Assembly (NCBI RefSeq): GCF_020740795.1 | Contig: NC_067296.1 | Span: forward strand, 4,131,001-4,195,000 | From: Apus apus | Taxonomy: Eukaryota; Chordata; Aves; Apodiformes; Apodidae | Reading direction: 5' to 3' | DNA: 64,000 nucleotides | Shown: in pieces, positions 51,820-63,164 of the stretch | Layout: each line of letters opens with the position of its first letter | How positions within the stretch are numbered: position 1 is the first letter of the stretch | The notes under the pieces: model-generated | Seen by the model: only the letters and a program-made list of their open reading frames with translations | What the model was told of the DNA's origin: nothing | Database searches by the model: none | Program-made: the position numbers and the translations under genes

Positions 51820-52147
51820 CTCGGCTAAGAGCCGCGCCGACACTTCAGCCCTCCAGCTCCCAGGAGGTGACAGGGGGGGTTTGTTTTATCGGAGCAAAAA
51901 CGCGGTGCGGTGAAAAACCAACTCACCCGAGTCACACACCTGGCCCTGCTCGGGTGGCTCCTGAGTTTTTACTCAGAAATAACGTGTATAGACGCATTCC
52001 AGGAGCCTTCCTGCCAAGAGACAGAGAGGCCATTAAAAACACCCCTTGATTTTTTTCCCGACGGATTCTCTGACCGCTGCGGTGAGCGGGGGGTGAATGT
52101 TGAGCCTCCCCTCTTCTCCTCTGCTGGCAGCTCGGGGCTGAGGGGCC
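51820..52147. promoter_or_regulatory. left half of the ACTR5 CpG island
   Basis: CpG-rich sequence (for example 51822-51840, 51898-51912 and 52058-52092) stops abruptly at the solo LTR and resumes on its far side. It was probably contiguous with the ACTR5 promoter before the insertion. On the minus strand a consensus donor CGG|GTGAGT follows position 51927. Confidence 0.55.
52144..52147. repeat. 4-bp target-site duplication of the solo LTR (left copy)
   Basis: GGCC directly precedes the LTR and recurs directly after it at 52779-52782. The match is exact but short, and GGCC is not rare in a CpG island. Confidence 0.6.
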
Positions 52148-52778
52148 TGTGAGAAACGTTTGTCGCGCCCATGAGCAGGCCCACACAGATCCTTCAGCGA
52201 AGCACAGTTTATTTACATCCTTGCAAGAATGGGTGACCTAAGCAAGCAGGCACACCCATAGCAAGGTGAATAACGGTTTATATTCCCTATTCCCGACGCA
52301 AAATTCCCTCCCGTTTCCCCCCTGGCTGGGCACTCCAGGGTTTACAGCCCATCCCACGCTTCAAATTATCCTATAAATTTCCCACCCCTGTTTACACATC
52401 CCATTCTAGCAGTTTATTTTTACCTTTTAAGGTAAAAATTTGACCTTTCTTGCCCCCTTGGCTGTCTTCCCAATTAACAATCTACTGGTGTCATCCTGCC
52501 CTGAGGAGCAGCATAGAAGTAGCTTTGTTCGGCCTTATCTTGGGCCACAAATCCTTCTCCATGTCCAGATCCCCCAGATGGAGCCCAATTCAGTCCCTCA
52601 GTTTCTTGGGCCATAAACCACTCTTGATATAATTGGAATGTGCAGACATCTCACTTATCTCAAGCAAACTATTATATTCCTAACACTAAAGTGTATATAT
52701 ATATATATGTGAACCAAACCCAACACTACGTTTCTAACACTAGAATGCAAAAATCAACACGACATTTCATGTCTAACA
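52148..52778 (-). mobile_element. endogenous retrovirus solo LTR, ERV1-like
   Basis: On the minus strand the element begins TGTTAGACATG at 52778 and ends CTCACA at 52148, so it has TG...CA termini. It is flanked by GGCC on both sides (52144-52147 and 52779-52782), a 4-bp target duplication as made by gammaretrovirus-like ERV1 elements. A TATA box (TATAAA, 52282-52277) and a polyadenylation signal (AATAAA, 52213-52208) sit in the expected U3 and R positions. A short TA microsatellite at about 52692-52708 lies in U3. No internal retroviral genes are present, so it is a recombined solo LTR. The assignment is from structure, not from a database match. Confidence 0.82.
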
Positions 52779-53300
52779 GGCCGGGACGAGGCGGCTGCCG
52801 GCCCCGGAAAGGCGGTTGCTGGCCCCGCGTTCCCGCCCGGAGCGGCGGGCCCGGCGCACACGATGGCAGCGCCCGCCCGAGTCTTCCCTTTCCGCGATGC
52901 CCGCTGGGCCCCGGACCCGGTGCTGGAGCCGAGCGCGGCCGTGCGGAGCCCGCAGCCGGTGCCGCTGGTGATCGATAACGGCTCCTTCCAAACACGGGCG
53001 GGCTGGGCCTCCGCCGAGCCCTCCGTGCCCGCCCGGCCCTTGCTGCGGTTCCGCTCTCTGGCCGCTCGCAGCCGCGGGGCCCGCGGCGGGGCCGGCGCCG
53101 ACACTCAGGTAGGGAACGACCTGGGGAGCCCCGAACCGCTCCGCTGGCTGCTGCGTTCCCCCTTCGACCGCAACGTGCCCGTCCAGCTGGAGCTGCAGGA
53201 GCTGCTCCTCGATCACGTCTTCCAGCGCCTCGGCGTCTCCTCGCAGGTCAGGGCCGGGGAGGGCCCCGCAGCCGCCACCGGGCCCTGGGGGGGGGGGGGG
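52779..53300 (+). promoter_or_regulatory. ACTR5: ACTR5 proximal promoter and CpG island
   Basis: Only 84 bp lie between the LTR and the start codon. They contain an ETS-type CCGGAA (52804-52809) and an E2F-like TTCCCGCC (52830-52837) and have no TATA box. The CpG island continues through exon 1. Transcription must start in these 84 bp or inside the LTR. Confidence 0.6.
52863..53246 (+). CDS. ACTR5: ACTR5 exon 1
   Basis: The 128 codons include the first nucleotide-binding loop DNGS (residues 38-41, in [16 protein letters not shown]) and the conserved [19 protein letters not shown]. The donor is CAG|GTCAGG. Codon third positions are very GC-rich because the exon lies inside the CpG island. Confidence 0.95.
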
Positions 53301-56300
53301 GGGAGGTTTTGGGTGGAAAAAGGGAGGTTGTTTCGGGATGTGCGGGAGGGCTGGGGGAGCCCAGCATCGCCCCGGGTGTCCGGAGACGTTGTGCGGTCCC
53401 CTCCTCCCTCCCCTGCTTGGGCCGGGGGCTCCGCGGAGCCGGCTTTGCAGCCCGGCTGCTGCGGTTCCTGCATCGGTTGGAGCTCCAGGGCGAGCGGGAG
53501 GAGAGGGAGAGGCTTGAACTTCAGCACCTGCCTGAGGCCGTGGCTGAGAACCAGCCACCGGGATCCGTTTGTTTTTTTTTTTGAGAAGGATGCCAACGTG
53601 GCTGGTTTTGTCCGGTGCTGGTGGGACTCCGTGTTTTTGTACACCCAGCTGAGCCGAGAGTTGTGCCTCAGACCCGGGAGCCTTTTGCCTGTGGGAAAGC
53701 TTTTACCCGTTTGAAAGCTTGACAAGTGCTGAGCCAAACTTCCACCTATTTTCACTTGCACTTCACCTCCTCCTTGCACAGAGTTTTGGCTACTTAATTT
53801 TTAGTTACTTAATTTTTTTAATATATAGTTTAAGCTTTTAAAAATCCATTCTCCTCCACCCTTAGGAGCTTATTCTTTGGCTGACTTAACATCACAACAC
53901 CTGCTGTAGACAAGACTCCTTTTTTATTTTTTACCCCTTTAAGCACTGGATGTAGTTTAACTTAATAATAGGCTGCACTGAAGTGCTTTCTCATTGCTGT
54001 TTTGGAGGATTTCTTGCTCCTGTTCAAAAGCAGAAGTATCCCTGGATTTTCCCTTCACACTTCTATTTACTTTTCTCTTGTCTCTTTCAGGGTTGTGTTG
54101 ATCATCCAATAGTTCTGACAGAAGCAGTGTGCAATCCTCTCTACTCAAGACAAATGATGTCAGAGCTCCTCTTTGAATGTTACCAAGTGCCAAAAGTATC
54201 CTATGGTGTAGACAGCTTGTACAGCTTTCACCACAACAGAAGGCAGAACTGGCCCTGCAGTGGTTTGGTGATATCTTCAGGTTATCAGTGTACACACATT
54301 TTGCCAGTTTTAGAAGGCAGGTGAGTTCTTGGTGTGTGCTGCAGCCTCTCTTGGTCAGTCCTTGACTTTTCAGTGATGCATAGAATCATAGACTGGTTTG
54401 GGTTGGAAGGGACCTTAAACCAACCAGTTCCAACCCCCTGCACAGGCAGGGACACCTCCCACCAGCCCAGGCTGCTCCAAGCCCCATCCAACCTGCCCTT
54501 CAACACTTCCAGGGATGGGGCAGCCACAACCTCCCTGGGCAACCTGGGTCAGGGTCTCACCACCCTCACACTAAAGAATTTCTTCCTAATGTCTAACCTC
54601 AATCTCCCCTCTTCCAGTTTTCATCCATTCCTCCTTCTCACTCCATGCCCTTGTCCCAAGCCCCTCCCCAGCTTTCCTGGAGCCCCTTCAGGCACTGGAA
54701 GGTGCTCTAAGGTCTCCCTGGAGCCTTCTCTTCTCCAGGCTGAACACCCCAACTCTCCCAGCCTGTCTCCAGAGCAGAGCTACTCCAGCCCTGGGATCAT
54801 CTTTGTGACTCTTCTCTGGACTCTCTCCATGTCCTCTTATGTTGGGGGCTCCAGAATTGGACACAGTGCTCCAGGTGGGGTCTCACAAGAGCAGAGTAAA
54901 GGGGGAGAATCACATCCCTTGACCTTCTAGCCATGCTGCTTTTGATGCAGCTTGTGTTGAGCTCCTCAGCATGCAAACACCCATTCTTCCAGCATTCAGT
55001 ATTCCAGCTCCTACAGTGGAATCTCCTATCAGGTCTTAGTTTATACTGGCAAGCTAAAACTAAGCCTGCCACTTATGCTAAGTTATGTTGAATTAAAGCT
55101 GCAGTGCTGTCCTTGTACATATTGTCATTTTAGCTTCCATTCATGCATAGATCAGTACATCCAAAAGTAGAAGGGGATATATATCCTAAGTAAGATCAGG
55201 CATTAAAAAAACTACATATATTAGATTTTAAAGCAGCTTTGGGACCAAGGAAAGTGCTCTGTGAGCTTACTGTAGTTCTTGAGGCTTTTGTCATTCTGAT
55301 TATGCTGCTACATTGCTCTACTTTTGGGTTGGGTTTTTTTAATCCTTACTGCAGGGTATGGCTTAATTGTATCTGGTAGATGCTTCAAATTTACCAGGGT
55401 TACTCCTGGCCAACTGTGAAATGTTGCAAAGGTTAAAGGAACTAGTTTTAGCTCCACTAGCCATCACTTCTTAAAATACAATGTTTCCTTGTTGGAGCCG
55501 AAAGTGTTTAATGTTGGGGTTTTTTTTAAAGCAGAACAGATCCTTTCAGAAAGTATCTGCAGTCAACAAAGGTAGTGATTGTGTTTGTTGTCTGAGAAAA
55601 GCAGGTGTGTTGGTTTGTCTGCTGAAGGAGATAAATATTTAGCTGCGAATATTCACCTCTCTGCTTGACCACATCAGAAATGAAATAATACTGGGGAAAG
55701 CAGGAGGTCGGTTTTATGGTGAACTCGGGGATCTCTCCTGCCTCTCTTCGCATTTTCAGGTTGGATGCTAAAAACTGCAAACGGATCAACCTTGGGGGGT
55801 GCCAGGCAGCCGTGTATCTGCAGCGCCTCCTGCAGCTGAAGTACCCGGGCCATTTTGCTGCCATCACACTCAGTCGCATGGAAGAAATCCTGCATGAGCA
55901 CAGCTACATTGCAGAGGACTACATAGAAGGTAAAACCAGCTGTAATTTACCACTCGATTGCCTTAATCCAATCTGAGTTTTGACCTCTTGTGTTCTGAAG
56001 TTGACTGGGATTCTGGTAGAAATAATATACTGCTATTTTGCTTTCTTGATAGCTGCCTTTCTGGTAGTCTGCCTCATGGGAAGGGCTTGGCAACAGGTTT
56101 GAATTTAAACAAAATTAAACGACAAAAAAAAAGATTCTGTATTAGTTCATGTTTCTCTGTGAATAAAAATTGGCATTATTTCAGAGGGGAAAAAAACCCA
56201 CATTTATTATTTTACTCAACATCAAGTTGGTTAGGATGATTCCTGGATCTGGCCATGTTTATGTGCTTCATGGTTTACAAAATTGCAGAGGATGCTTCTC

Positions 56301-59300
56301 ATGGCTGTTGTTTTTTTTTTTTTGTGAAGTGAAGAAGTTTTAAAACTGGTAAATGTAATCTTAAATAGTGGCTCAAGAAAAGTGTTTTGTTAAATGTGTC
56401 CCTTATGACAGAGCCTGCAGGAGCCCTTAGAAATGTGAGAGAACTCTCCTTTACCTTGGGAAGAGAGATTAGTGGGCACTTCCCACTACTTACTACTTTG
56501 TGTTTCCTGCCTGCTGGAGATCAGAGCACCAAAAACCATGTGCATTGAGGTGTGGCTGGAAGGCGATGCTCTGGAGGGCAGCCTAACATGGGTGCAGTTG
56601 CCAAGAGATGACAGAATCCTAGGCTGGACCATTGTTGTCTTCTTTCTTCAAAGCCTGAACTTAGCGTGGAGCCTGTGCAACATAATAATCATTGCTTTCA
56701 GCCTGGCAAAATCTTTTGTTTCCAAAACCTCCAGAGCTGCAGAAGTGGCAGTCCCCAGAGTACTATGAGAACAACATGCACAAGATGCAGCTGCCTTTCT
56801 CCAACAAGCTGCTGGGCAGCACTCTGACATCAGAGGAGAAGCAAGAGAGGAGGCAGCAGCAGTTACGTCGACTTCAGGAACTCAACGCACGTCGTCGAGA
56901 AGAGAAGCTGCAGCTTGACCAAGAGAGGCTGGACAGGCTACTCTACGTGCAGGTAATCAAGGCAGTCTTTGCTGTGGTCTTCTGGGAGGAGGGCAGGATG
57001 TTCTCAGAGCTTTGTCAGGCCATGCAACAGTTTAAAGAAGCTGTGACTGTCCTGAGTGTTTCATGATAGGAGCTTTTTAAGGTTACTTGCAAGATAAATG
57101 GAGATAAATGGGAGAGGTTATTGATGTAGCAGATGCTTCCAGGCTCTGAACTCCTTTTGTGAAGCACTTTGAATGCTACCAAAGCGTGCACACTGTAACA
57201 TCTGGTGATGAAGGCAAAGTGTCTACAAGTGCACAGCTGACAGGTGATTACCCTGTATGGTTCATCACAGCTAACTCTGATCTGTCTGTAGGAACTTTTA
57301 GAAGATGGTCAAATGGATCAGTTCCATAAAGCTTTGGTGGAGCTGAACATGGACTCTGCAGAAGAGCTTCAGTCCTACATCAGCAAGTTGAGTCTGTCTG
57401 TTGAACAAACAAAGCAGAAAATCCTACAGTCAGAAGTCAGTATTGAAGTAGATGTTGTGGACAGCAAGCCAGAGGTACGATGTTTTCACCAAGTTAATCT
57501 TCTTATCTCTGAGAAAATTACATTTCTATGCTTGAATGTGCCCCTTTGGACTGTTGCTGATGATCTTAGTTTTTCTTTTAACACACTGCAACTCATTGCT
57601 AATTTGGTAACTGCTTTTCTCTCTCCTAGCTTTCCTATGCAGCTGCAGAAAGTGACAGGTTTGGTTTTACAGAGGATGCCTGAAATCAGTAACCCTCCTT
57701 GTGCTGTTCTGCACTGTGTTCTGGGATATATACTTTGGTTCCATATAGTTCTAAGCATAATCTCTAGGCTTCCTGACAGAAGTTGGAGCATAGTTACATG
57801 AAATCATTAAGGTTCCTTAAAAATTCCTTGCATGTTTTTAAGAAGTTGGGCAGAAAAGACACTACTAGCCCCAGGGGGTCAGAGAAGGTTTCCCTGCTGC
57901 CCTTTGTAAGTTACTCCTGGCAACATGTGCCAGTCACTCTCTTTACTTAAGGCTGGCTTGCTTAGGGGCTGTAAATGCATAATGATTTTGTTCATACTTT
58001 AAGCCAAGCTGTAACTCTGCTTTTTCATTAATGCTGGTGAAATAAGCAGGTCTATTTTGTTTATTTAACAATGCAGGATGAATTGCTACACTTGGTTGTT
58101 GGAGTTCTCTTGAAGGTGGGATGCACATTTGTCTGCTTTGCCAGGCTAATACAGGCCTGGCACGTGGCAGCTGCCTCTAAGAGCTGGTCTGAGGCTGTTT
58201 GTGCATTTATTTGTAATTGCCTTTCAGGTCAGATAAGACAGAGCTTTTTAGTTATATCAGTCTTTGCTTGGGAAAAGGTAGAGGAAAAAAAAACACAATA
58301 TTGAAGCGTTGATGAGAGTGGTGCCAGATATAGGAATTCTTGTGTCTTAGGTGGAACTTGAGATGTGGACAAAACCAGAAGGTGAGCCTTCTGGGTATGT
58401 GTTTTGCCTTTCCTTATGAGTAAAGCTTGTGCAAGAATGTTTGAGCAACATCGAGGTAGATGATGAGCTTACCATTGTGGGAAAGAACCTTTCTGCCTTC
58501 TGCCAAAGGGAATTGGTCTATAAAAAGAGAACTGCAAGACTCAGCTTCTAATTTTGCCCAGCGGTTGTGCTGAAGTCCCAGTATGTCCCTTGGATCCCAC
58601 TCTCCTCTTCTTTACTATGTGTAGCTCCAGACCTTGGAAGGAATCTAAAAGCCTTTTTGTTTGGTCTGTGCTTTGTGAGAGCACCTAGGATTAGCACCAA
58701 ATCCATTTGTGAAGACAGGCCTTGTCTCTGTGGCCCTGGGAAGGAGTCTAAAAGCTGATTCTGTTGTCCTAGGGTCTGTGCCAAGTCTTCACCGAGTTCT
58801 GTGTTTCTTTCTGTTGTTATTAGTGGACTTCTTTTAAAAACATGAAAAGAAAGGGATTTAACAGAGTGTGAGTATTGAAGATAAGGTGCCTACGGTTTTT
58901 TTGCAGTATCAACAAACAGTGCTTCAACTTCGGGAGTAGTTGCTTGGGTTTAAGTGGATGTAAACTAGGTACTTAAAATGTTCTCTGTGAGCTCCTTGCT
59001 ACATCTCATCCTGGTAGATATTGCAACACATGTTTCCAGTTTCAAATAAGAAAAGCAAATCTGTAGCAACAAACTCCGAAAAGTAACATTGGAATAACAA
59101 TAAAGGTATAATTAAACAACTGCTTCTACTTGCAACAGGAAAGTACTCCAGGATTTAGAATGGTGCCTTTCATCAGGAAGGAGTTTTGGGGGCACCTTCA
59201 CAACTGTGCAAAATAGAAAGGCTTTTGGTATATCCCATGTGCAAATGAGAGGTGGCTGAAACTGTCCAAAACTGTGTGGTGGCTTTGTAGCTAGCAAATA

Positions 59301-62300
59301 TTTGTTTTCCAGTTCCACAGAAGCAAGGTAGGGAATTTAATGGTAATTATAGAACAGTTAGAAGTGTTGGGAGTGCACCAAGTTTTAACCAGTTAAAAAA
59401 GCTATTTTAATATGTTTTAGTATGCTGTTGTATTTAGGACAGGGCTGGTTAGCATCCTGGCAGTCAGCCTGTTGACTAAGGCCTTGAATTGCTGAGCTGG
59501 CATGGCAAGAAATAAATTGAAAATGTTTGATTTTTATGCTTTGAGTGAATGTTTGTCTTAACTTCTGTTTTCTGGGTTGTTCACTGTTTTGATTTTTTTC
59601 TTTAGTGCTGGAGAACTGCATGTTTGGTTTCAGTCACATTAAAGACTTGAGATTTGAGGAAAGAGGGATTGAATTTTACAAATGTGTCACCAGAATTGAA
59701 GCCATAGATGTGGCTAGCACACCTGAGCTAACTACCTCAATATACCTTCTCTGTTTCCAGACTCCTGATTTGGATCCGTTAGGGAGTGAACAGTCACTGG
59801 AGGATGTGGAAAGTATGAATGAGTTTGAACCTTTGTTTGCTGAGGAACAGCCTGAAGTTGAGAAGCCTGTTGCTGCAGTGCAGGTTTGATTTCTGTATCT
59901 ATACCTCAAGCCAGAGGTTGCTGTCCAGCTAGTCTGCTCATGTTTCTCCAAATGCAAACATGGCTTTCCTGCTCTTAGAAGAGATGCTTAAACTGTCTGA
60001 ACAGGACATGAAGAGAGGAGAAGTCCTAGCAATCTGAGCTGATGGTTTAGAACATGGATATGCCTGCTTGGCTCACTCTGCAGGCAGTGCCTGTTGGAGC
60101 AGTGCTGTGCTAGCAGGGGGGACACTGTCCTGCTCAGGCACTTCTGTGTGTGACCCATAGTCCAGTCTCACATCCCAGTGGACACAGCTTTCAACTTGTG
60201 AGGTTGAGCCTTCGGGCTGAGTGGAACCAGACAGAATAAAACACAGAAGTCCAGCTTTCTTGGCCTTTTCTAACTTTTTACAAGATGGGCCTTTCTGTGA
60301 GAGCATTGCCATCTTGTTCTGTTTAGACTTGTTTGGAAGCAATATTCTAGAATATTACTATTCTGTAACATGATTTCCTACAACTTTTCAATCTTCTCTT
60401 TTTCAAGCCTGTGTTTAACCTGGCAGAATACCACCAGCTTTTCCTTGGAACTGAAAGAATCAGGGCTCCAGAGATTATCTTCCAGCCATCCCTGATAGGA
60501 GAAGACCAGGCTGGGATAGCAGAAACTATGCAATATGTCCTTGAGAGGTGAGTTTACAAAGCTGCTTGGCATTTACTTCCAACAAACGAGTATTGTTTTG
60601 ATATCAGCTTTTTCAATACTGATTACTTGACAATAATTTCAGAAAATATGTTTGAATAGTTCTTTTAGATGGAGTTGAGCATTGCAGGTTAGACATGTCT
60701 TCCTGTTCTGAAAGCCAGCTCTGCCTGTCTGAAGTCAGTGGTCTCCAAACTTTTTTGATCAATTACCACATCTGTAAAAAAATTTGGAGCACATCTCTCC
60801 AACATATGTATGTTAATAAATGACAAACAGGTACTACTGAACCAGTAGATTATGTCCATTTAAAAATGTACACAAAAACAGAAAATGAAAAGGGTGAGAT
60901 AAAGGAGAAATAAACTGTATTATTTATTAATGGTACAAAAGAGATGTTCTTACTGCACCCCAGAGGGGTTGTCTTGCATGCAGCCCACTTTGGAGACCCC
61001 CTGATCCAAGTTGTTACAGAGAGAAACAACAAACCCTTGTAAATATCCATCCCTTGAAACAATGAGCTGACAATCTTCAGGTTTGGGAGACCAAAACCAG
61101 GGGTGACGTTTTTAAGTTAGAATGTAGGCACACTTGCTGGGCAACTGTTTCCAGACAACTTAGTATTAGCAAAGAGTCACCCCTGAACTGTATGGACATA
61201 CAAGATGGCATTTTCTGAAATGTAAGAATTCCAGCTCTGCTGCGGTGTTAATTTATGGGGTACAGTGCACAGAGTGATTTAAGGATTTTCTTCTGCCACC
61301 CATTGAATTTCCAGAATACAAATGAGCACAGGTTCTCATGCTAGGGAAAGGAAGAAAGTTTCTCAAGTGAATCCTGAAGACCTGGTATCAGTATTCCCTG
61401 TAGCTGTTCAGTTCATAGGAGAGATATGCTTGGAAAGACTGAAGTTGTTTTTTGTTCCTTGTAGGTATCCAAAGGAACAACAAGCTATTCTTGTCCAGAA
61501 TGTTTTCCTCACTGGTGGAAATACCATGTACCCTGGGCTGAAAGCCAGAGTCCAGAAGGAACTCCTTGAAATGAGACCATTCCAGTCATCTTTTCAGGTA
61601 CATGTATTGTCATGATGGTTGCATGAACAGCCTCTTTATCTCTGGTCAGAAAACACTGCAACCAGCTTTTTTGACCTGAGAAGATGAATGTTAAGCAGAG
61701 GTACAGTTGATCTTTCTTCCAGTACCTGAAGGGGGCCTACAGGAAAACTGGAGAGGGACTTTTTCAAGGGCTTGTAGTAAGAGGACAAGAAGTAATGGAT
61801 CAAAACTAGAAGAGGGGGGATTTAGGTTAAATGTTAGGAAGAAATTCTTTAGTGTGAGGTTGATGAGACACTGGAACAGGCTGCCTTAGACAAACTGTGG
61901 CTGCCCCATCCCTGGCAGTGTTGAAGGGCAGGTTGGATGGGGCTTGGAGCAACCTGTTCTAGTGGGAGGTGTCCCTGTCCATGCAGGGGGATTGGAACTA
62001 GAAGATCTTTAAGGACCTTTCTAACCCAAACCAGTCTGTAATTGTACGAAGACATTAGAGTAGGGTAGATACCTTGGGAAAGGAAAACCTGCTTCATCTA
62101 AAAGACCATGCACACACAGGCATGTTTGGCTGAAAGTTTGTGAGTTGATTTCTTAGGACTGACATAGCTACTATCTGGAACAAGTAAACCTTCTCCAGGC
62201 TGAACAACCCCAACTCTCTCAGCTTGTCTTTGTAGAAGAGGTGCTCCAGCTCTCAGATCATCTCCATGGCTTTCTCTGGCCTCTCTCCAAGAGCTCCGTG

Positions 62301-63164
62301 CTGTTTTCTTCTGCTTTTAATGTCGCTGCTTGTAACTGAATAAGAGCTTCCTTCTTTCAATTAAAATATGGTGTGGTCCTATCAGAGATCTTCATAGGTA
62401 TCTCATATGGGATTTGCACAGTGTCTACTCTAACAAGCCCATGGCTGAACCAGGGAAGCAGGTCATGCTACAGCAATAAGAGCAATGTAAATAGAAGTAT
62501 GAATCTACACCAGTGGAGAGACCACATGTGGTCTTTCTCACATACAATGATTTCTTAGCCTGCAGTTATTCCTCCCTGCTACTTTAAGCAGGCAAGAAGT
62601 TTTTCTGGAGCACTTGGTACTTGCTTTGCAGTGTTGTCTTCCAGCTGTGAGGGCTGTTGGTTACAAGTTTGACACATCCTTATATATTCTCAACCTGTAG
62701 AAGCACAGTGGGCTCATGAGGAATCGATCTCAAAGTGAAAACACACTTCAAACCCATTCCTAACATTGCTCTTCCCCAGAGGCACTGGCTTAATTGTATC
62801 AGACTTCAGAAATTTTGTGGTTTGTGTCATGAATACTGTGATCAGGGTGAAAAGGGCTTTTTTTTCCTCCTGTGTTGAACTGACAGGGTTCTGTTTTCCT
62901 TCCATCCAGGTTCACCTGGCTTCCAGTCCTGTTTTAGATGCCTGGTATGGGGCTAGGGATTGGGCAGTGGAATACATGACCCGTGAGGAAGGCTGGATAA
63001 CCAGGAAAGACTATGAAGAAAAAGGAGGAGAATACCTCAAGGAACACTGTGCTTCAAATGTCTACGTTCCCATTCGCCTCCCAAAGCAGGCCCCAAGGAC
63101 AGCAGAGGCACTGGCACCCAGCAGAGTGACATCCAGCACAGGCAATCCTTGTGAGCAGGCATAG
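52863..63164 (+). CDS. ACTR5: actin-related protein 5, INO80 complex subunit, 611 aa
   Basis: ACTR5 (Arp5) is a nuclear actin-related protein. It works with IES6 in the INO80 ATP-dependent chromatin remodeller, which slides nucleosomes and exchanges H2A.Z. Exons are 52863-53246, 54091-54320, 55760-55929, 56735-56952, 57292-57474, 59761-59883, 60408-60547, 61465-61597 and 62910-63164. All introns are GT-AG and phases agree; the sum is 1836 bp with stop, close to human ACTR5 (about 607 aa). The actin fold is split by the Arp5-specific insertion (about residues 262-436), which carries a highly charged coiled coil. The start has a strong Kozak context (A at -3, G at +4) and gives [14 protein letters not shown], as in mammals. 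The gene is intact. Confidence 0.96.
53287..53303 (+). repeat. G17 homopolymer at the start of ACTR5 intron 1
   Basis: Seventeen consecutive guanines begin 40 bp after the exon 1 donor. G runs near 5' splice sites can act as intronic splice enhancers. The exact length may be affected by sequencing error. Confidence 0.8.
54091..56952 (+). CDS. ACTR5: ACTR5 exons 2-4
   Basis: Exon 2 (54091-54320) carries [20 protein letters not shown] and the second nucleotide-binding loop ISSGYQCTH (about residues 189-197). Exon 3 (55760-55929) has [13 protein letters not shown] and the [17 protein letters not shown] segment. Exon 4 (56735-56952) starts the Arp5 insertion and encodes the charged coiled coil [20 protein letters not shown]. 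Confidence 0.95.
54379..54965 (-). repeat. CR1 LINE, 3' half with reverse-transcriptase tail, minus orientation
   Basis: The copy starts at its 3' end with CATAGAATCATAGACTGGTT and runs about 590 bp. Near its far end the minus strand encodes [16 protein letters not shown], the characteristic end of the CR1 reverse-transcriptase ORF, now interrupted. It sits in ACTR5 intron 2. Confidence 0.93.
57292..63164 (+). CDS. ACTR5: ACTR5 exons 5-9
   Basis: Exons 5 and 6 (57292-57474, 59761-59883) complete the insertion, which is acidic at its end ([15 protein letters not shown]). Exon 7 (60408-60547) returns to the actin fold with [13 protein letters not shown]. Exon 8 (61465-61597) carries the adenosine-binding loop [10 protein letters not shown] (about residues 498-507). 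Exon 9 (62910-63164) has [11 protein letters not shown], the conserved [18 protein letters not shown] and a short variable tail ending in TAG. Confidence 0.95.
60736..61003. mobile_element. non-autonomous hAT-like (MITE) element
   Basis: The left end CAGTGGTCTCCAAACTT and the reversed right end CAGGGGGTCTCCAAAGT form imperfect terminal inverted repeats of the hAT/Charlie type, about 268 bp apart. The flanking 8-bp sites agree only in their last four bases (AAGT), so the target duplication is weak. It has no coding capacity. It lies in ACTR5 intron 7. Confidence 0.6.
61706..62045 (+). repeat. CR1 LINE 3' end, plus orientation
   Basis: The segment reads CCTGAAGGGGGCCTACAGGA, then GTTAGGAAGAAATTCTTTAG and TTGGATGGGGCTTGGAGCAA, and ends near AACCAGTCTGTAATTGTA. 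It lies in ACTR5 intron 8. Confidence 0.92.
62190..62303 (-). repeat. CR1 LINE fragment, minus orientation
   Basis: TTCTCCAGGCTGAACAACCC and the following AACTCTCTCAGCTTGTCTTT are the internal 3' region of CR1 in reverse. It lies about 145 bp from the plus-oriented CR1 in the same intron, so the two form an inverted pair. Confidence 0.88.

Noticed and set aside
54797-55072. A minus-strand open stretch with a reverse-transcriptase-like end
   Set aside because: It is the decayed ORF2 tail of the CR1 copy in ACTR5 intron 2, not a host gene.
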